Source of the DNA: Anaerolineae bacterium
Lineage (GTDB): Bacteria > Chloroflexota > Anaerolineae > B4-G1
NCBI GenBank assembly: GCA_016783285.1
Contig: JADHWW010000120.1
Location: 1 to 28,017 of the forward strand
DNA: 28,017 nucleotides
Direction of reading: 5' to 3'
Within the stretch, counting starts at the first letter, position 1, and each line of letters starts with the position of its first letter. Shown one piece after another: positions 1-9,800 of the stretch. The position numbers and the translations under genes were made by a program. The notes beneath the pieces were generated by a model. That model worked only from the letters and a program-made list of their open reading frames with translations. It searched no databases and was not told the origin of the DNA.

Positions 1-1
1 C

Positions 2-1747
2 TCACATCTCGGGCAGTTTCCGCAGCCCGAACCGTTGCAACAGATCGTCCAACTGCTCCGCATCCGAGTGCAATATCCCCCGTTCCCGCATGTGTCCCTT
101 CGCTTCTTCCGTGAATCCTGCCTTGCTAAAGTACCACAACCGCATCTCGTCCACCTTCAACGCCTCCCGCGCCACCTCCCCCCGCTCCTCAAACGTCTGC
201 ACCTCCCCCAATCCCATTTTATCTTTCCAATACCGGCTCTCTATTACCCACGCTTCCCCCATCCGCCAACCCACCACGTCCATCTCCACCGCCGGCTTCT
301 CCCGCACCTTTAATCGCTCCTTCCCCACCTCGATAAAGTGAGGCAGCGTCACCTCTTCCACCACGCCAAAGTACATCTCCCCGTCCACCACTTCATCCCG
401 CCACTTTGTCATCAACAGTTCCACCAGCCGCTCCGCAAAGTACCCTTTGAAGTCGTCCATCCGCTTTACCCGCCGCTGGTATTCCTGCAACTTTTCGCGC
501 AGTAGTGTCCGTCGAGGGACTCCTTCCCGCTCCATCCGCACCCACAGCCGCAGGAACTCGTTCAGGAGTGGGTCGCGCACCGCCGAGTAGCCGATGCGCA
601 GCGAATCCTCCTCCACCAGATCCGCCCGCGCCAGCGCCGCGAACAACGCCCGCGTCTCCACCGCCGCCAGTCCCGCCTGCTCTCCGAAGCGCTGCATATC
701 CTTTTCCTCAATCCGCGCCCCCATCGGGTACTCGGCCAGGAAGGTGATCAACTCGCTGCGCACGCCGTACTGGTTCTGCCCCATCACAAAGTGCGTCACC
801 TGCTGCCACAACTCGCTGTAGATGGCTCCCCGGATCAGGTCGGTGGCGATGGCGCGGTTCAGTTCCCCCGGCCCGTCCAGCCGTACCCCCAGCCGCGCCG
901 CCTGGCTCACGACAGCCCTGACGTAGAAGGGGTTGCCGTCGGTACGCTCGGCCAGGTGGCCGGCCATCTCCTCCGAGATAGACACCTCGTTGAAGGCGGC
1001 CACTTTCCGCGCCAACTCCGCCCCGTAGACCGGGTGCAGTCCACGGATGTACTCGGTAAAGAAGCGACCATAGAGGGGCCCGGCCCCAATGACGTCCCGC
1101 AGGATGAGCGTCATCGCGCTGCCGGTGATGACGTGGGGACACCACATACTCTCGACTGCCACCTGGTACTTGCCCAACGCGCTCGGATCGGTGCCGTCCC
1201 GGTTGCGCACCTCCAGCACCCACTCGAATTCGTCCAGGAAGACGACGATGGGCCGCTCCAAAGCGTCGGCCACCGTGCGCGGTGCCTCAAAGGCTGTGGT
1301 CAGCATATCCCCTGTGTCACCCTCACATCGAGCATTGCGGTAACGATCTACGATCCAGTCGACAAAAGGTGAACCGGTATCCTCGGCAAAGTCCAGCAGG
1401 AAATCCAGCCCCTTGCGCAGAAAGGATAGCTCCTTGTGCTCCGTGAACGCAAAATACTGTCGCAGGAACTCACGCAGGTAAGTCCCCGCCAGCGGGCCAG
1501 TGGTGAGGTTCTGCCCCTGGTACGAGAAAAAGATCGGTACCACTTCGTCCTGCTCGAAGAACAGTTTGCCGTGGATGCGTTTGAACAACTCGGTCTTGCC
1601 CAGCCGCCGCAGGCCGATCAATGCCGTGGAGGTGGTGCGCCGCAGCGCAGCGTTGGCGCCCAGCCGCCACAGCGTCGCCAGTTCATCCTCCCGGTCGGTG
1701 AACAGTTCCTCCGGGCAGGCGGGGGTGAAAATGTATCGTCGTCGCAT
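2..1747 (-). CDS. AAA ATPase with nuclease-like C-terminal domain (copy 1)
   Basis: A 581-residue P-loop ATPase of the archaeal-type AAA / DUF234-like group. Walker A is GLRRLGKT at about 45-52 and Walker B is VVFLDEFEW with D172/E173. A winged-helix-like middle region follows (about 310-430). The C-terminus has a PD-(D/E)XK-like pattern, D490 then E503-S-R505, with arginine where the nuclease lysine is expected. The ATG at 1747 is chosen because GGAAGGA lies just upstream; an in-frame start further 5' (1840) lacks a ribosome site and runs into the remnant upstream. It is clearly related to the ATPase at 24473-26251 (shared RDEELA-LWRL and QDEVVP stretches). The family is often found in accessory or defence-like settings, but no specific role can be assigned. 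Confident on the fold, not on the function. Confidence 0.85.
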   Translation of the reverse strand: MRRRYIFTPACPEELFTDREDELATLWRLGANAALRRTTSTALIGLRRLGKTELFKRIHGKLFFEQDEVVPIFFSYQGQNLTTGPLAGTYLREFLRQYFAFTEHKELSFLRKGLDFLLDFAEDTGSPFVDWIVDRYRNARCEGDTGDMLTTAFEAPRTVADALERPIVVFLDEFEWVLEVRNRDGTDPSALGKYQVAVESMWCPHVITGSAMTLILRDVIGAGPLYGRFFTEYIRGLHPVYGAELARKVAAFNEVSISEEMAGHLAERTDGNPFYVRAVVSQAARLGVRLDGPGELNRAIATDLIRGAIYSELWQQVTHFVMGQNQYGVRSELITFLAEYPMGARIEEKDMQRFGEQAGLAAVETRALFAALARADLVEEDSLRIGYSAVRDPLLNEFLRLWVRMEREGVPRRTLLREKLQEYQRRVKRMDDFKGYFAERLVELLMTKWRDEVVDGEMYFGVVEEVTLPHFIEVGKERLKVREKPAVEMDVVGWRMGEAWVIESRYWKDKMGLGEVQTFEERGEVAREALKVDEMRLWYFSKAGFTEEAKGHMRERGILHSDAEQLDDLLQRFGLRKLPEM

Positions 1748-1791
1748 CGCACTCCGTCCTTCCTTTCTCAATCCACTATGGTCGCTATGAC

Positions 1792-1920
1792 TCAATCGCT
1801 GACCACCGGCTGGTGCAGTCGCTTCTCCAACAATGCACACAACGGCTCAAAGTGCCGCCGGTTGGTGGTGTACAACTCTGCCTCCGGCCTTGACAACAAG
1901 TGAGCAACCAGATACAATAT
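1792..1920 (-). pseudogene. Possible C-terminal remnant of a PIN-domain (VapC-like) toxin
   Basis: One minus-strand frame reads ILYLVAHLLSRPEAELYTTN, then RRHFEPL, and ends in a TGA at 1794-1792. The pattern of an acidic residue, a short strand, T-x-N and then RHF resembles the end of PIN ribonucleases. No start codon or N-terminal half is visible, and the 5' side runs into the multi-hairpin element at 1930-2009. It would be a truncated relic. The match is short and could be chance. Confidence 0.3.
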
Positions 1921-1929
1921 GAGTGTAAA

Positions 1930-2009
1930 AAACCTCTGGTTTCCACCCAGTGAAGAGTCGCCGACTGTGGCGGCCTGTCTGATGACCTCAGACTAGCTGG
2001 GTGGTTTTT
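1930..2009 (-). other. Multi-hairpin element, copy Y (possible terminator or structured RNA)
   Basis: The plus strand shows hairpin I AAACC-TCT-GGTTT (1930-1942), an outer stem CCACCCAG (1943-1950) with CTGGGTGG (1997-2004), and two inner hairpins, CGCC-GACTGT-GGCG (1959-1972) and GTCTGA-TGACC-TCAGAC (1977-1993). Then comes a T run (2005-2009). Read on the minus strand, hairpin I is last and is followed by six T, like a Rho-independent terminator, 44 nt after the stop of the giant flavoprotein gene. The same architecture with different stem sequences occurs at 14174-14251. Confidence 0.6.
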
Positions 2010-2053
2010 CCTGCCCTGCTGCCAGAATAACCGCCATCGTAGATCGAGATAAA

Positions 2054-5000
2054 CTATCTTGCCATCATCACCGCATCCAACATCCCGTACACCTGTTGCA
2101 CCTCGAACCCCTTCTGCTGGCTGGCCTTGTTCGGGCAGACCGTGACACACGCCCCGCACCCCTGGCACAACACGTCTATGACCTGCACGTACCCTCCCAT
2201 GTCCCCACCCTGAAGCGGCAGGGGAAGGGGAGGAGAAGGAGGAGGAACAAATACACGCGCGTCGTAGGGACAAACCTCGATGCATTGACCACAGTTCGAG
2301 CACAGTAACGGGTTGACGCTGGCGACGATGGGCGTGGCCTCCAATTCCTCCTTCGACAGTAGCGTCACCGCCCGCACTGCCGCGCCCCGCGCCTGCGCTA
2401 TCGTCTCCTCCAGGAAACGCGGGCTATGCGCCATCCCGCACAGGTACACCCCGTCCGCCGCAAAGTCCAACGGTCGCAATTTTACGTGCGCTTCCAAGAA
2501 GAAACCGTCCTCGTCCAACGGCACCTTCAGCAACTTTGCCAGTCCATCGTTGTCCACGTTCGGCTCAATGCCCGCGCTCAACACCACCAGGTCCGCGTCC
2601 AGCGTGAACACCTCTCCCTCCGGCTGCACCGTCACGTCCACCTGGAGATGGGAAGATGGGGAGATGGTCTTCACCTCCGGCTTCTGATCCTTGTCGTACT
2701 GGAGAAAGACCACGCCTTTCCGTCGCGCCTCGCGGTAATACCGCTCCTTGAAGCCAAAGGTGCGAATGTCGCGGTACAGGATGTACACCTCCGTCCCCGG
2801 ACTGCGCTCCTTGATCGCCAGCGCGTTCTTGATCGCCTCCGTGCAGCAGATACGCGAGCAGTAAGGATGCTCCTCGTCGCGGGAACCCACGCACTGGATC
2901 ATCACGACACTGGTTGGTAGATTGGTAGATTGGTAGATTGGTAGATTGGTAGATTGGGGCTCGGCTTCCCAATTTCCCAATTTCCCAGTTTCCCAATGTA
3001 CTAGTATCTCTTCCAGCTCTCGTTGCGTGATGACACGCGGGTCTTCTCCATACAAATACTCCACCGGCTCAATCTGCCGCGCCCCGGTCGCCACCACTGC
3101 TACGCCGTGCTGCACCTCCTCTCGCTGCCCATCGGCCAGTCTCACCGTCGTGCGATACTGCCCCAGGTACCCGCCCACCTCCACCACCTCGGCGCCCGCA
3201 AGCACCGAGATGCGCGGATGGGCCGACACCGCCTCAATCGTCTGCTCCAGAAGCACCTGCGGGTCAGCGTATTGGTCATTGGTCATTGTTAATTGGTCAT
3301 TGGGTAATGCCGTGTAGATGTGGCGCAGGTTGCCACCCAACTCCTCCTCCCGCTCGACCAGCGTCACCCCAAAGCCCTGCTCGGCGATGGAGAGCGCCGC
3401 CGTCATCCCCGCCAGCCCGCCGCCGATGACCAGTGCGCGGTGATCTATCTCGAAGGTACGGCGCGGAATGGCCCGCAACTCCCGCGCCTTGGCCACCGCC
3501 ATCGCCACCAATTCCTTGGCCTTGTCCGTCGCCTTCCCGTGGTTATCCCTGTGCACCCACGAGTCCTGCTCCCGGATGTTCGCCATCTCGAACAGATGCG
3601 GGTTCAGCCCTGCCCCGCGCAGCGTCTCCTGGAATAGCGGTTCGTGTGTGCGCGGCGTGCACGAGGCCACCACGACCCGGTTGAGATCGTGCTCCTCGAT
3701 GCGCGCACGAATCTGCTCCTGCGTGTCTTGCGAACAGGTGTACAGGTTTTCCTCGGCGTAGGCCACGTAGGGTAAATCGCGGGCATACTCGACCACGTCG
3801 GGCACATCCACCACAGCGCCGATGTTGATGCCGCAGTGACAGATAAAGACGCCTATCCGCGGCACGCTCCTGCTGACGTCGCGCTCTTCCGGCCAGACCC
3901 GCTTCTCCGTCAGCGTGTCGCGCGCCTCGGCCAGCAGCGCCGAGGCCTGGGCCGCCGCGCACGAAGCCTCGACCACCGTCTCCGGGATGTCCTTCGGCTC
4001 GCTGAACGCACCGGCGACAAAGATGCCCGGCCGCGTCGTCTGCGCCGGCCGGAACGAGGGCATCTCGGCAAAGCCGTACTCGTTCAACTCCACCCCCAGC
4101 CGCTCCGCCAGTTCCCGCGTCCCCTCCGGCGGCTGCAACCCCACCGAGAGCACCACCAGGTCGAACTCTTCCTCCACGCTCTGGCCGTCGGGCGTGGCGT
4201 ACTTGAGCCGCATCCTGCCCGTCCCCGGCGCCTCCGTGACCGCCGCGACCTGGCTGCGCACATAGCGCACCCCGTACTCCGCTTCCGCCCGCTCAATGTA
4301 AGACTCGAACCCCTTGCCGAAGGAGCGCACGTCCATATAAAAGATCGTCGGCTCGACGTTGGGATCGTGCTCCCTGGCGATGACCGCTTCTTTGGTAGCA
4401 TACATGCAGCAGACCGTCGAGCAGTACCCGTGGTCACACGAAATGTCGCGGGAGCCGACACACTGGATGAAGGCCACCTTGTGCGGCACCTGCCCATCGG
4501 AGGGACGCTGCACCACGCCGCCCCACGGGCCAGAGGCCGAGAGCATACGCTCGAACTCGATGCTGGTGACGACGTTGGGCAGTCGCCCGTAGCCCAACTC
4601 GGGCCGGATGTCGCCGGGCATCGCCTCTGCCCCTGGCACCAGCACGACCGCGCCCACGTTCAGTTCGAGTATCTCCTCGCGCATGTCGTGGTCAATGCAA
4701 TGCTTCTGGCAGGCATAGACACATTGCAGACACTCGGAGCAGATACCACACGAGAGGCAGCGGGCCGCCTCCGCTCGCGCCTCCTCCTCGGTGAAGGCCG
4801 TGTAGACCTCGCGGAAATCGCGCACCCGCTCGGCGACGGGTTGCTGGCGCACCTCGTGGCGCGGCGTCTCGGAGACCGCGCCGGAAGCCACCTGCGCCCG
4901 CGCCTCCTCCTCGGTGAGTTCCGCCACGTAGACTTTGGAAGTCTCGGAAGACTTCCAAAGTCTGTCGCCGCGCACGTAGGCGTCAATTGAGCGGGCCGCC

Positions 5001-6757
5001 TTGTGCCCCGCCGCAATCGCGTCCACCACGAACGCCATCCCGGTCACGGCGTCACCGCCGGCAAAGAGCCCTTCGACGTTAGTCGCCAGCGTCTCCGAGT
5101 CCACTACGATGGTATCGCCTCGCCCCCGCGCGACCTCTTCCGGCAGACAATTCAAGTCGGGCCGCGCACCGATGGCAAAGATGACCACGTCCGCAGGCAC
5201 GTCGAACTCGGAGCCCTCAATAGGCACGGGCCGCCGGCGCCCGCTCTCGTCTGGCTCGCCCAGTTCCAGGCGCACGCAGCGCATACCACACACGTTGCCA
5301 TCCTCGCCGGCAATGATCTCCACCGGCGTGGTGAGGTAATCGAAAATGACGCCCTCATCCTCGGCCTGGCGCAGTTCTGCTATCTGCGCCGGCGCCTCGG
5401 CCCGTGAGCGCCGGTAGACGATGTGCACTTGAGGCCCCGCGCCGCCCTCTTCCTGCGCCTGCTGCGTGCCGACGCGCAAGGCCGTGCAGACCGCGTCCAT
5501 CGCCACGTCGCCACCACCCAGCACCATCACCCGCTTGCCTGCCAGACTTCGGAAGTCTCGGAAGACTTCCGAAGTCTCCTCCTGCAGCGCCACCTCGCGC
5601 AAGAAATCAATCGCGGAAATAGCCTGGGGCAGGTCGGCGCCCGGTATTGGCAGCCGCGTGCCCCGATGCGCCCCCACCGCGACGAAGACGGCGTCGTAGC
5701 CATCGCCCAGGAGCGCCGTCGCGTCGTCCACGCGGTGATCGAGTCTCAGTTCGACCCCCAACGCCAGGATGTCGTCAATCTCCTTCTGCACCAGGTCGTA
5801 GGGCATGCGGTAAGAAGGAATGCCCACCCGCATCATCCCGCCCGCCACCGGCAGCGCCTCGAACACGGTCACGCCATGGCCCTGCAGCGCCAGGTCTTGC
5901 GCGCACGTCATCCCCGCCGGCCCCGCTCCCACAATCGCCACTCGCTTTCCCGTCGGCTCGACCTCCGACCGCTCCCACACCCCCACACCCCCACACTCCT
6001 CCGGGTGCGCCAACGCCCAGTCGGCCACGAAATGCTTGAGCCGCATAATGTTGACCGGCTCGTCAACCTGCCCCCGTGAGCAGGCATCCTCGCACTTGTG
6101 GTTGCACACCCGCCCGCAAATCGAGGGAAACGGATTCTCCTCACGAATGGTGCGGTAGGCGTCGGCGTACCTTCCCTCCTGTATCAGCGCCACGTATCCT
6201 TGCGCCCGCTGGTGGATCGGGCAGGCGTCACGGCAGGGAGCCCGCCCGCGTTTCTCAATGACGTAGGCATTGGGGATCGCCTGCGGGTAGAGTTTGTAGG
6301 CCGCCCGTCGCTCGGACAGGCCAATGTTGAACTGGTCGGGCCGGATGATCGGACAGGCTGTCGCGCAGTCACCACAACCGGTACACTCGTCCACCACCAC
6401 GTAACGCGGCTTTTGGCGCACGCGCGCCGTGAAATTGCCCGGCTCCCCTTCCACGCTCTCCAGTTCGGCGTAGGTCAGCACCTCGACGTTGAGATGCCGT
6501 CCGCACTCAACCAACTTGGGGCTGAGGATGCACATCGCGCAATCGTTGGTGGGAAAGGTCTTGTCGAGTTGCGCCATCACCCCGCCGATAGCCGGCTTCT
6601 TGTCCAGCAGATAGACCTTGAAACCGGCCTCCGCCAGGTCGAGCGACGCCTGCATGCCACCAATACCCGCGCCAGCGACCAACACGGCCCCAATTGCGGA
6701 TTGCGGATTGCGGATTGCGGATTGCGGATTTGTCATTTGACGTTTGTCATTGGTCAT
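2054..6757 (-). CDS. Giant HdrA - NfnB/GltD - HdrA flavoprotein, copy A
   Basis: A 1567-residue fusion, predicted cytosolic and likely an electron-bifurcating or confurcating flavoprotein. Order: HdrA FAD fold GAGIGG (29-34) with cluster cysteines 125/128/131/135; a GltD/NfnB-like insert with CRDACPIHQ (175-183) and CGRVCNHKC (214-222), FAD motif GAGPAG (278-283) and NAD(P) motif GGGDVA (414-419) with VYRRSR (447-452); the remaining HdrA half with Cys-rich 667-687 and CVGSRD...CSTVCC (766-784); a second complete HdrA starting at CHCG (973-976) with GGGLAG (1112-1117) and CVGSRD...CC (1289-1305); and two [4Fe-4S] ferredoxin motifs (1486-1496, 1531-1541). The start lies inside tandem repeats with no ribosome site; an in-frame TGA sits two codons upstream, so ATG 6757 or 6736 is the earliest possible. 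It begins 38 nt after copy B and may be translated by reinitiation. Repeat-derived insertions lie near residues 255-264, 1148-1163 and 1254-1283. Confidence 0.9.
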   Translation of the reverse strand: MTNDKRQMTNPQSAIRNPQSAIGAVLVAGAGIGGMQASLDLAEAGFKVYLLDKKPAIGGVMAQLDKTFPTNDCAMCILSPKLVECGRHLNVEVLTYAELESVEGEPGNFTARVRQKPRYVVVDECTGCGDCATACPIIRPDQFNIGLSERRAAYKLYPQAIPNAYVIEKRGRAPCRDACPIHQRAQGYVALIQEGRYADAYRTIREENPFPSICGRVCNHKCEDACSRGQVDEPVNIMRLKHFVADWALAHPEECGGVGVWERSEVEPTGKRVAIVGAGPAGMTCAQDLALQGHGVTVFEALPVAGGMMRVGIPSYRMPYDLVQKEIDDILALGVELRLDHRVDDATALLGDGYDAVFVAVGAHRGTRLPIPGADLPQAISAIDFLREVALQEETSEVFRDFRSLAGKRVMVLGGGDVAMDAVCTALRVGTQQAQEEGGAGPQVHIVYRRSRAEAPAQIAELRQAEDEGVIFDYLTTPVEIIAGEDGNVCGMRCVRLELGEPDESGRRRPVPIEGSEFDVPADVVIFAIGARPDLNCLPEEVARGRGDTIVVDSETLATNVEGLFAGGDAVTGMAFVVDAIAAGHKAARSIDAYVRGDRLWKSSETSKVYVAELTEEEARAQVASGAVSETPRHEVRQQPVAERVRDFREVYTAFTEEEARAEAARCLSCGICSECLQCVYACQKHCIDHDMREEILELNVGAVVLVPGAEAMPGDIRPELGYGRLPNVVTSIEFERMLSASGPWGGVVQRPSDGQVPHKVAFIQCVGSRDISCDHGYCSTVCCMYATKEAVIAREHDPNVEPTIFYMDVRSFGKGFESYIERAEAEYGVRYVRSQVAAVTEAPGTGRMRLKYATPDGQSVEEEFDLVVLSVGLQPPEGTRELAERLGVELNEYGFAEMPSFRPAQTTRPGIFVAGAFSEPKDIPETVVEASCAAAQASALLAEARDTLTEKRVWPEERDVSRSVPRIGVFICHCGINIGAVVDVPDVVEYARDLPYVAYAEENLYTCSQDTQEQIRARIEEHDLNRVVVASCTPRTHEPLFQETLRGAGLNPHLFEMANIREQDSWVHRDNHGKATDKAKELVAMAVAKARELRAIPRRTFEIDHRALVIGGGLAGMTAALSIAEQGFGVTLVEREEELGGNLRHIYTALPNDQLTMTNDQYADPQVLLEQTIEAVSAHPRISVLAGAEVVEVGGYLGQYRTTVRLADGQREEVQHGVAVVATGARQIEPVEYLYGEDPRVITQRELEEILVHWETGKLGNWEAEPQSTNLPIYQSTNLPTSVVMIQCVGSRDEEHPYCSRICCTEAIKNALAIKERSPGTEVYILYRDIRTFGFKERYYREARRKGVVFLQYDKDQKPEVKTISPSSHLQVDVTVQPEGEVFTLDADLVVLSAGIEPNVDNDGLAKLLKVPLDEDGFFLEAHVKLRPLDFAADGVYLCGMAHSPRFLEETIAQARGAAVRAVTLLSKEELEATPIVASVNPLLCSNCGQCIEVCPYDARVFVPPPSPPLPLPLQGGDMGGYVQVIDVLCQGCGACVTVCPNKASQQKGFEVQQVYGMLDAVMMAR
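2911..3000. repeat. Two-armed 8-bp repeat element inside giant hdrA copy A
   Basis: On the plus strand, five TTGGTAGA-type octamers are followed by a GC-rich spacer (GGGCTCGGCTT) and then several TTTCCCAA-type octamers. The minus-strand reading is open and adds about 30 residues (QSTNLPIY-type octapeptides) just before the CVGSRD motif of the second HdrA module. Confidence 0.9.
3269..3308. repeat. 7-bp repeat insertion inside giant hdrA copy A
   Basis: GGTCATT-type heptamers with an interruption (TTAATT) add residues such as LPNDQLTMTNDQ at about 1151-1162. Uninterrupted AATGACC repeats would bring TGA into frame after three units; the interruption avoids this. The matching site in copy B carries 8-bp repeats instead (8004-8089). 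Confidence 0.85.
4930..4963. repeat. 34-bp nested palindrome, copy 1 (in copy A)
   Basis: A 15-nt arm AGACTTTGGAAGTCT, a 4-nt loop CGGA and the perfect complementary arm AGACTTCCAAAGTCT. Each arm is itself a small hairpin (AGACTT-NNN-AAGTCT). It lies in frame and encodes part of RLWKSSETSKVY at the end of the GltD-like insert. Relative to the other three copies one base differs in each arm, and the two changes pair with each other. Confidence 0.95.
5544..5577. repeat. 34-bp nested palindrome, copy 2 (in copy A)
   Basis: Arms AGACTTCGGAAGTCT and AGACTTCCGAAGTCT around CGGA. It encodes ETSEVFRDFRSL directly before the NAD(P)-binding Rossmann motif GKRVMVLGGG of copy A. Confidence 0.95.
5972..6000. 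repeat. 8-bp C-rich repeat (ACACCCCC) in copy A
   Basis: A few CCCACACC-type units add GGVGVWERSE near residues 256-265, between the Fe-S part and the FAD Rossmann fold of the GltD-like insert. Copy B has an unrelated short stretch (INIPLP) at this position. Confidence 0.7.
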
Positions 6758-6800
6758 TGGTCATTGTTCATTGTTCATTGGTCATTGTTCATTGTTCATT
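6691..6800. repeat. 7-bp arrays between the two giant genes
   Basis: The plus strand holds GCGGATT heptamers (6691-6730) next to GGTCATT/GTTCATT heptamers (6733-6800). Together they supply the stop codon of copy B (TGA at 6798-6796), the whole 38-nt intergenic gap, and the start codon and first ~21 codons of copy A (MTNDKRQ... NPQSAI). No ribosome-binding site is visible for copy A. Confidence 0.9.
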
Positions 6801-9800
6801 GTACGGCCGCATCCAGCATCCCGTACACCTGGAGCGCCTCGAACCCCTTCTGCTGACTGGCCTTGTTCGGACAGGCCACCACGCACGCCCCGCACCCCTG
6901 GCATAATACCTCGATCACTTCAGCATAAGGCCACCCTGGCTCCAGCACCCGCGCGTCGTAGGGGCAGACCTCCACGCACAGGCCGCACGCCGAACAGCGC
7001 TTCGGGTTGACGCTGGCGACGATGGGCGTGGCCTCCAATTCCTTCTTCGAGAGTAGCGTCACCGCCCGCACCGCCGCGCCCTGTGCCTGCGCTATCGTCT
7101 CCTCCAGGAAACGCGGGCTGTGCGCCATCCCGCACAGGTACACCCCGTCTGCCGCAAAGTCCAGCGGTCGCAACTTAACATGGGCCTCCAGGAAGAAACC
7201 GTCCTCGTTCAGCGGTGTCTTGAGCAGTTGGGCCAAATGCTCGTTGTCCACGTTCGGCTCAATGCCCGCGCTCAACACCACCAGGTCCGCGTCCAGCGTG
7301 AACACCTCTCCCTCCGGCTGCACCGTCACGTCCACCTGGAGATGGAGAGATGGGGGGATGGGGAGATGGGGAGATGGGGAGATGGTCTTCACCTCCGGTT
7401 TCTGCTCCTTGTCGTACTGGAGAAAGATCACACCTTTCCGTCGCGCCTCGCGGTAGTAGCGCTCCTTGAAGCCAAAGGTGCGAATGTCGCGGTAGAGAAT
7501 GTACACCTCCGTCTCTGGACTACGCTCCTTGATCGCCAGCGCATTCTTGATCGCCTCAGTGCAGCAGATACGGGAGCAGTAGGGGTGCTCCTCGTCGCGG
7601 GAGCCCACACATTGGATCATCACGACGGATTGTAGATTGGTAGATTGGTAGATTGGTAGATTGGTAGATTGGGGCTCGGCTTCCCAATTTCCCAATTTAC
7701 CAGTTTCCCAATTTACCGGTTTACCAGTTTCCCAATGTACCAGATACTCCTCCAGTTCTCGTTGGGTGATGACGCGGGGGTCTTGCCCGTACAGATACTC
7801 CTGCGGCTCAATCTCTCGTGCACCCGTCGCCACGACGATGACGCCGTGCTGCACCTCCTCCTGCTGCCCGCCAGCCAGCCTCACCGTCGTGCGATACTGT
7901 CCCAGGTACCCGCCCACGTCCACGATCTCAGCACCCGTCAGCACCGAGACGCGCGGATGAGCCGACACCGCCTCAATAGTTCGCCGCAGCAATGCCTGGG
8001 GATCGGTAGATTGGTCAGCGCCTGTTCCATCTACCAGTTTCCCAATTTCCCAATTTCCCAATTTCCCAGTTTCCCAACCTACCAATATATGCCGCAAATT
8101 CCCTCCCAACTCTGTCTCCCGCTCGACCAGTGTCACCCCGAACCCCTGCTCGGCGATGGAGAGCGCCGCCGTCATCCCCGCCAGTCCGCCACCGATGACC
8201 AGCGCCCGGTGATCTATCTCAAAGGTGCGGCGCGGAATGGCCCGCAACCCTCGCGCCTTGGCCACCGCCATCGCCACAAGTTCCTTCGCCTTGTCCGTCG
8301 CCTTCCCGTGGTTGTCCCTGTGCACCCACGAGGCTTGCTCCCGGATGTTAGCCATCTCGAACAGGTGTGGGTTCAGTCCGGCCCCGCGCAGCGTCTCCTG
8401 GAACAGTGGCTCGTGCGTGCGCGGCGTGCAGGAGGCCACCACGACCCGGTTGAGATCGTGCTCCTCAATGCGCTCGCGAATACGCTCCTGCGTGTCCTGC
8501 GAACAGGTATACAGGTTCTGCTCGGCGTAGGCCACATCCGGCAAATTAGTCGCGTACTCGACCACTTTGGGCACGTCCACCACAGCGCCAATGTTGATAC
8601 CGCAATGACAGACAAAGACACCCACCCGCACGTCATCATCACTCACGTCCCGCTCCGGCGGGTAGACAACCTCCTGCACCAGCGAACCACGGCCCTCGGC
8701 CAGCAGCGCCGAGGCCTGGGCCGCCGCGCACGAAGCCTCAATCACCGTCTCCGGGATGTCCTTCGGCTCGCTGAACGCACCGGCGACAAAGATGCCCGGC
8801 TGCGTCGTCTGCGCTGGCCGGAACGGGGGCATCTCGGCAAAGCCGTATTCGTTCAACTCTACCCCCAGCCGTTCCGCCAGTTCCCGCGTCCCCTCCGGCG
8901 GCTGCAAGCCCACCGATAGCACCACCAGGTCGAACTCCCCCTCGACGTTCTTGCCGTCGGGAGTGGCGTACTTTAGCCGCAGGTTGCCCGTCCCCGGCAC
9001 CCCCGTGACCGCCGCGACCTGGCTGCGCACGTAACGCACGCCGTACTCCTCTTCGGCCCGCTCGATGTAACGCTCGAACCCCTTGCCGAAGGAGCGCACG
9101 TCCATGTAGAAGATCGTAGACTCGACGTTGGAATCGTGCTCTCTGGCGATGATCGCTTCCTTCGTGGCGTACATGCAGCAGACCGAGGAACAGTATCCCC
9201 GGTTGCACGAGATGTCGCGGGAGCCGACGCACTGGATGAAGGCTACCTTGCGCGGGTGCTTGCCATCAGAGGGGCGCTGTACCACGCCACCCCAGGGGCC
9301 GGAGGACGAGAGTATACGCTCAAACTCAATACTGGTGATGACATTGGGAAGACGCCCATAGCCGAACTCGGGCCGAACGTCGCCGGGCATCGTCTCCACC
9401 CCCGGCGTCAGCACAACCGCGCCCACGTTCAGTTCGAGTATCTCCTCGCGCATATCGTGGTCAATGCAGTGCTTCTGGCAGGCGTAGACACATTGCAGAC
9501 ACTCTGAGCAGATACCACACGAGAGGCAGCGGGCCGCCTCCGCTCGCGCCTCCTCCTCGGTGAAGGCCGCGTACACCTCGCGGAAATCGCGCACCCGTTC
9601 GGCCGCCGGGAGTTTGGCAACTTCGTGACGGGGCGCGTCGGAGACCGCGCCGGAGGCCACCTGCGCCTGCGCCTCCTCCTCCGTCAGTTCGGCCACATAG
9701 ACTTCGGAAGTCTCGGAAGACTTCCGAAGTCTGTCGCCTCGCACGTAGGCGTCAATCGAGAGCGCAGCCTTGTACCCCGCCGCAATCGCGTCCACCACGA

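Noticed and set aside
7669..8919. Long plus-strand open frame (416 codons), and a similar one at 21430-22815
   Set aside because: Both lie antisense to well-supported genes and read as Arg/His-rich shadow sequence of GC-rich coding DNA.
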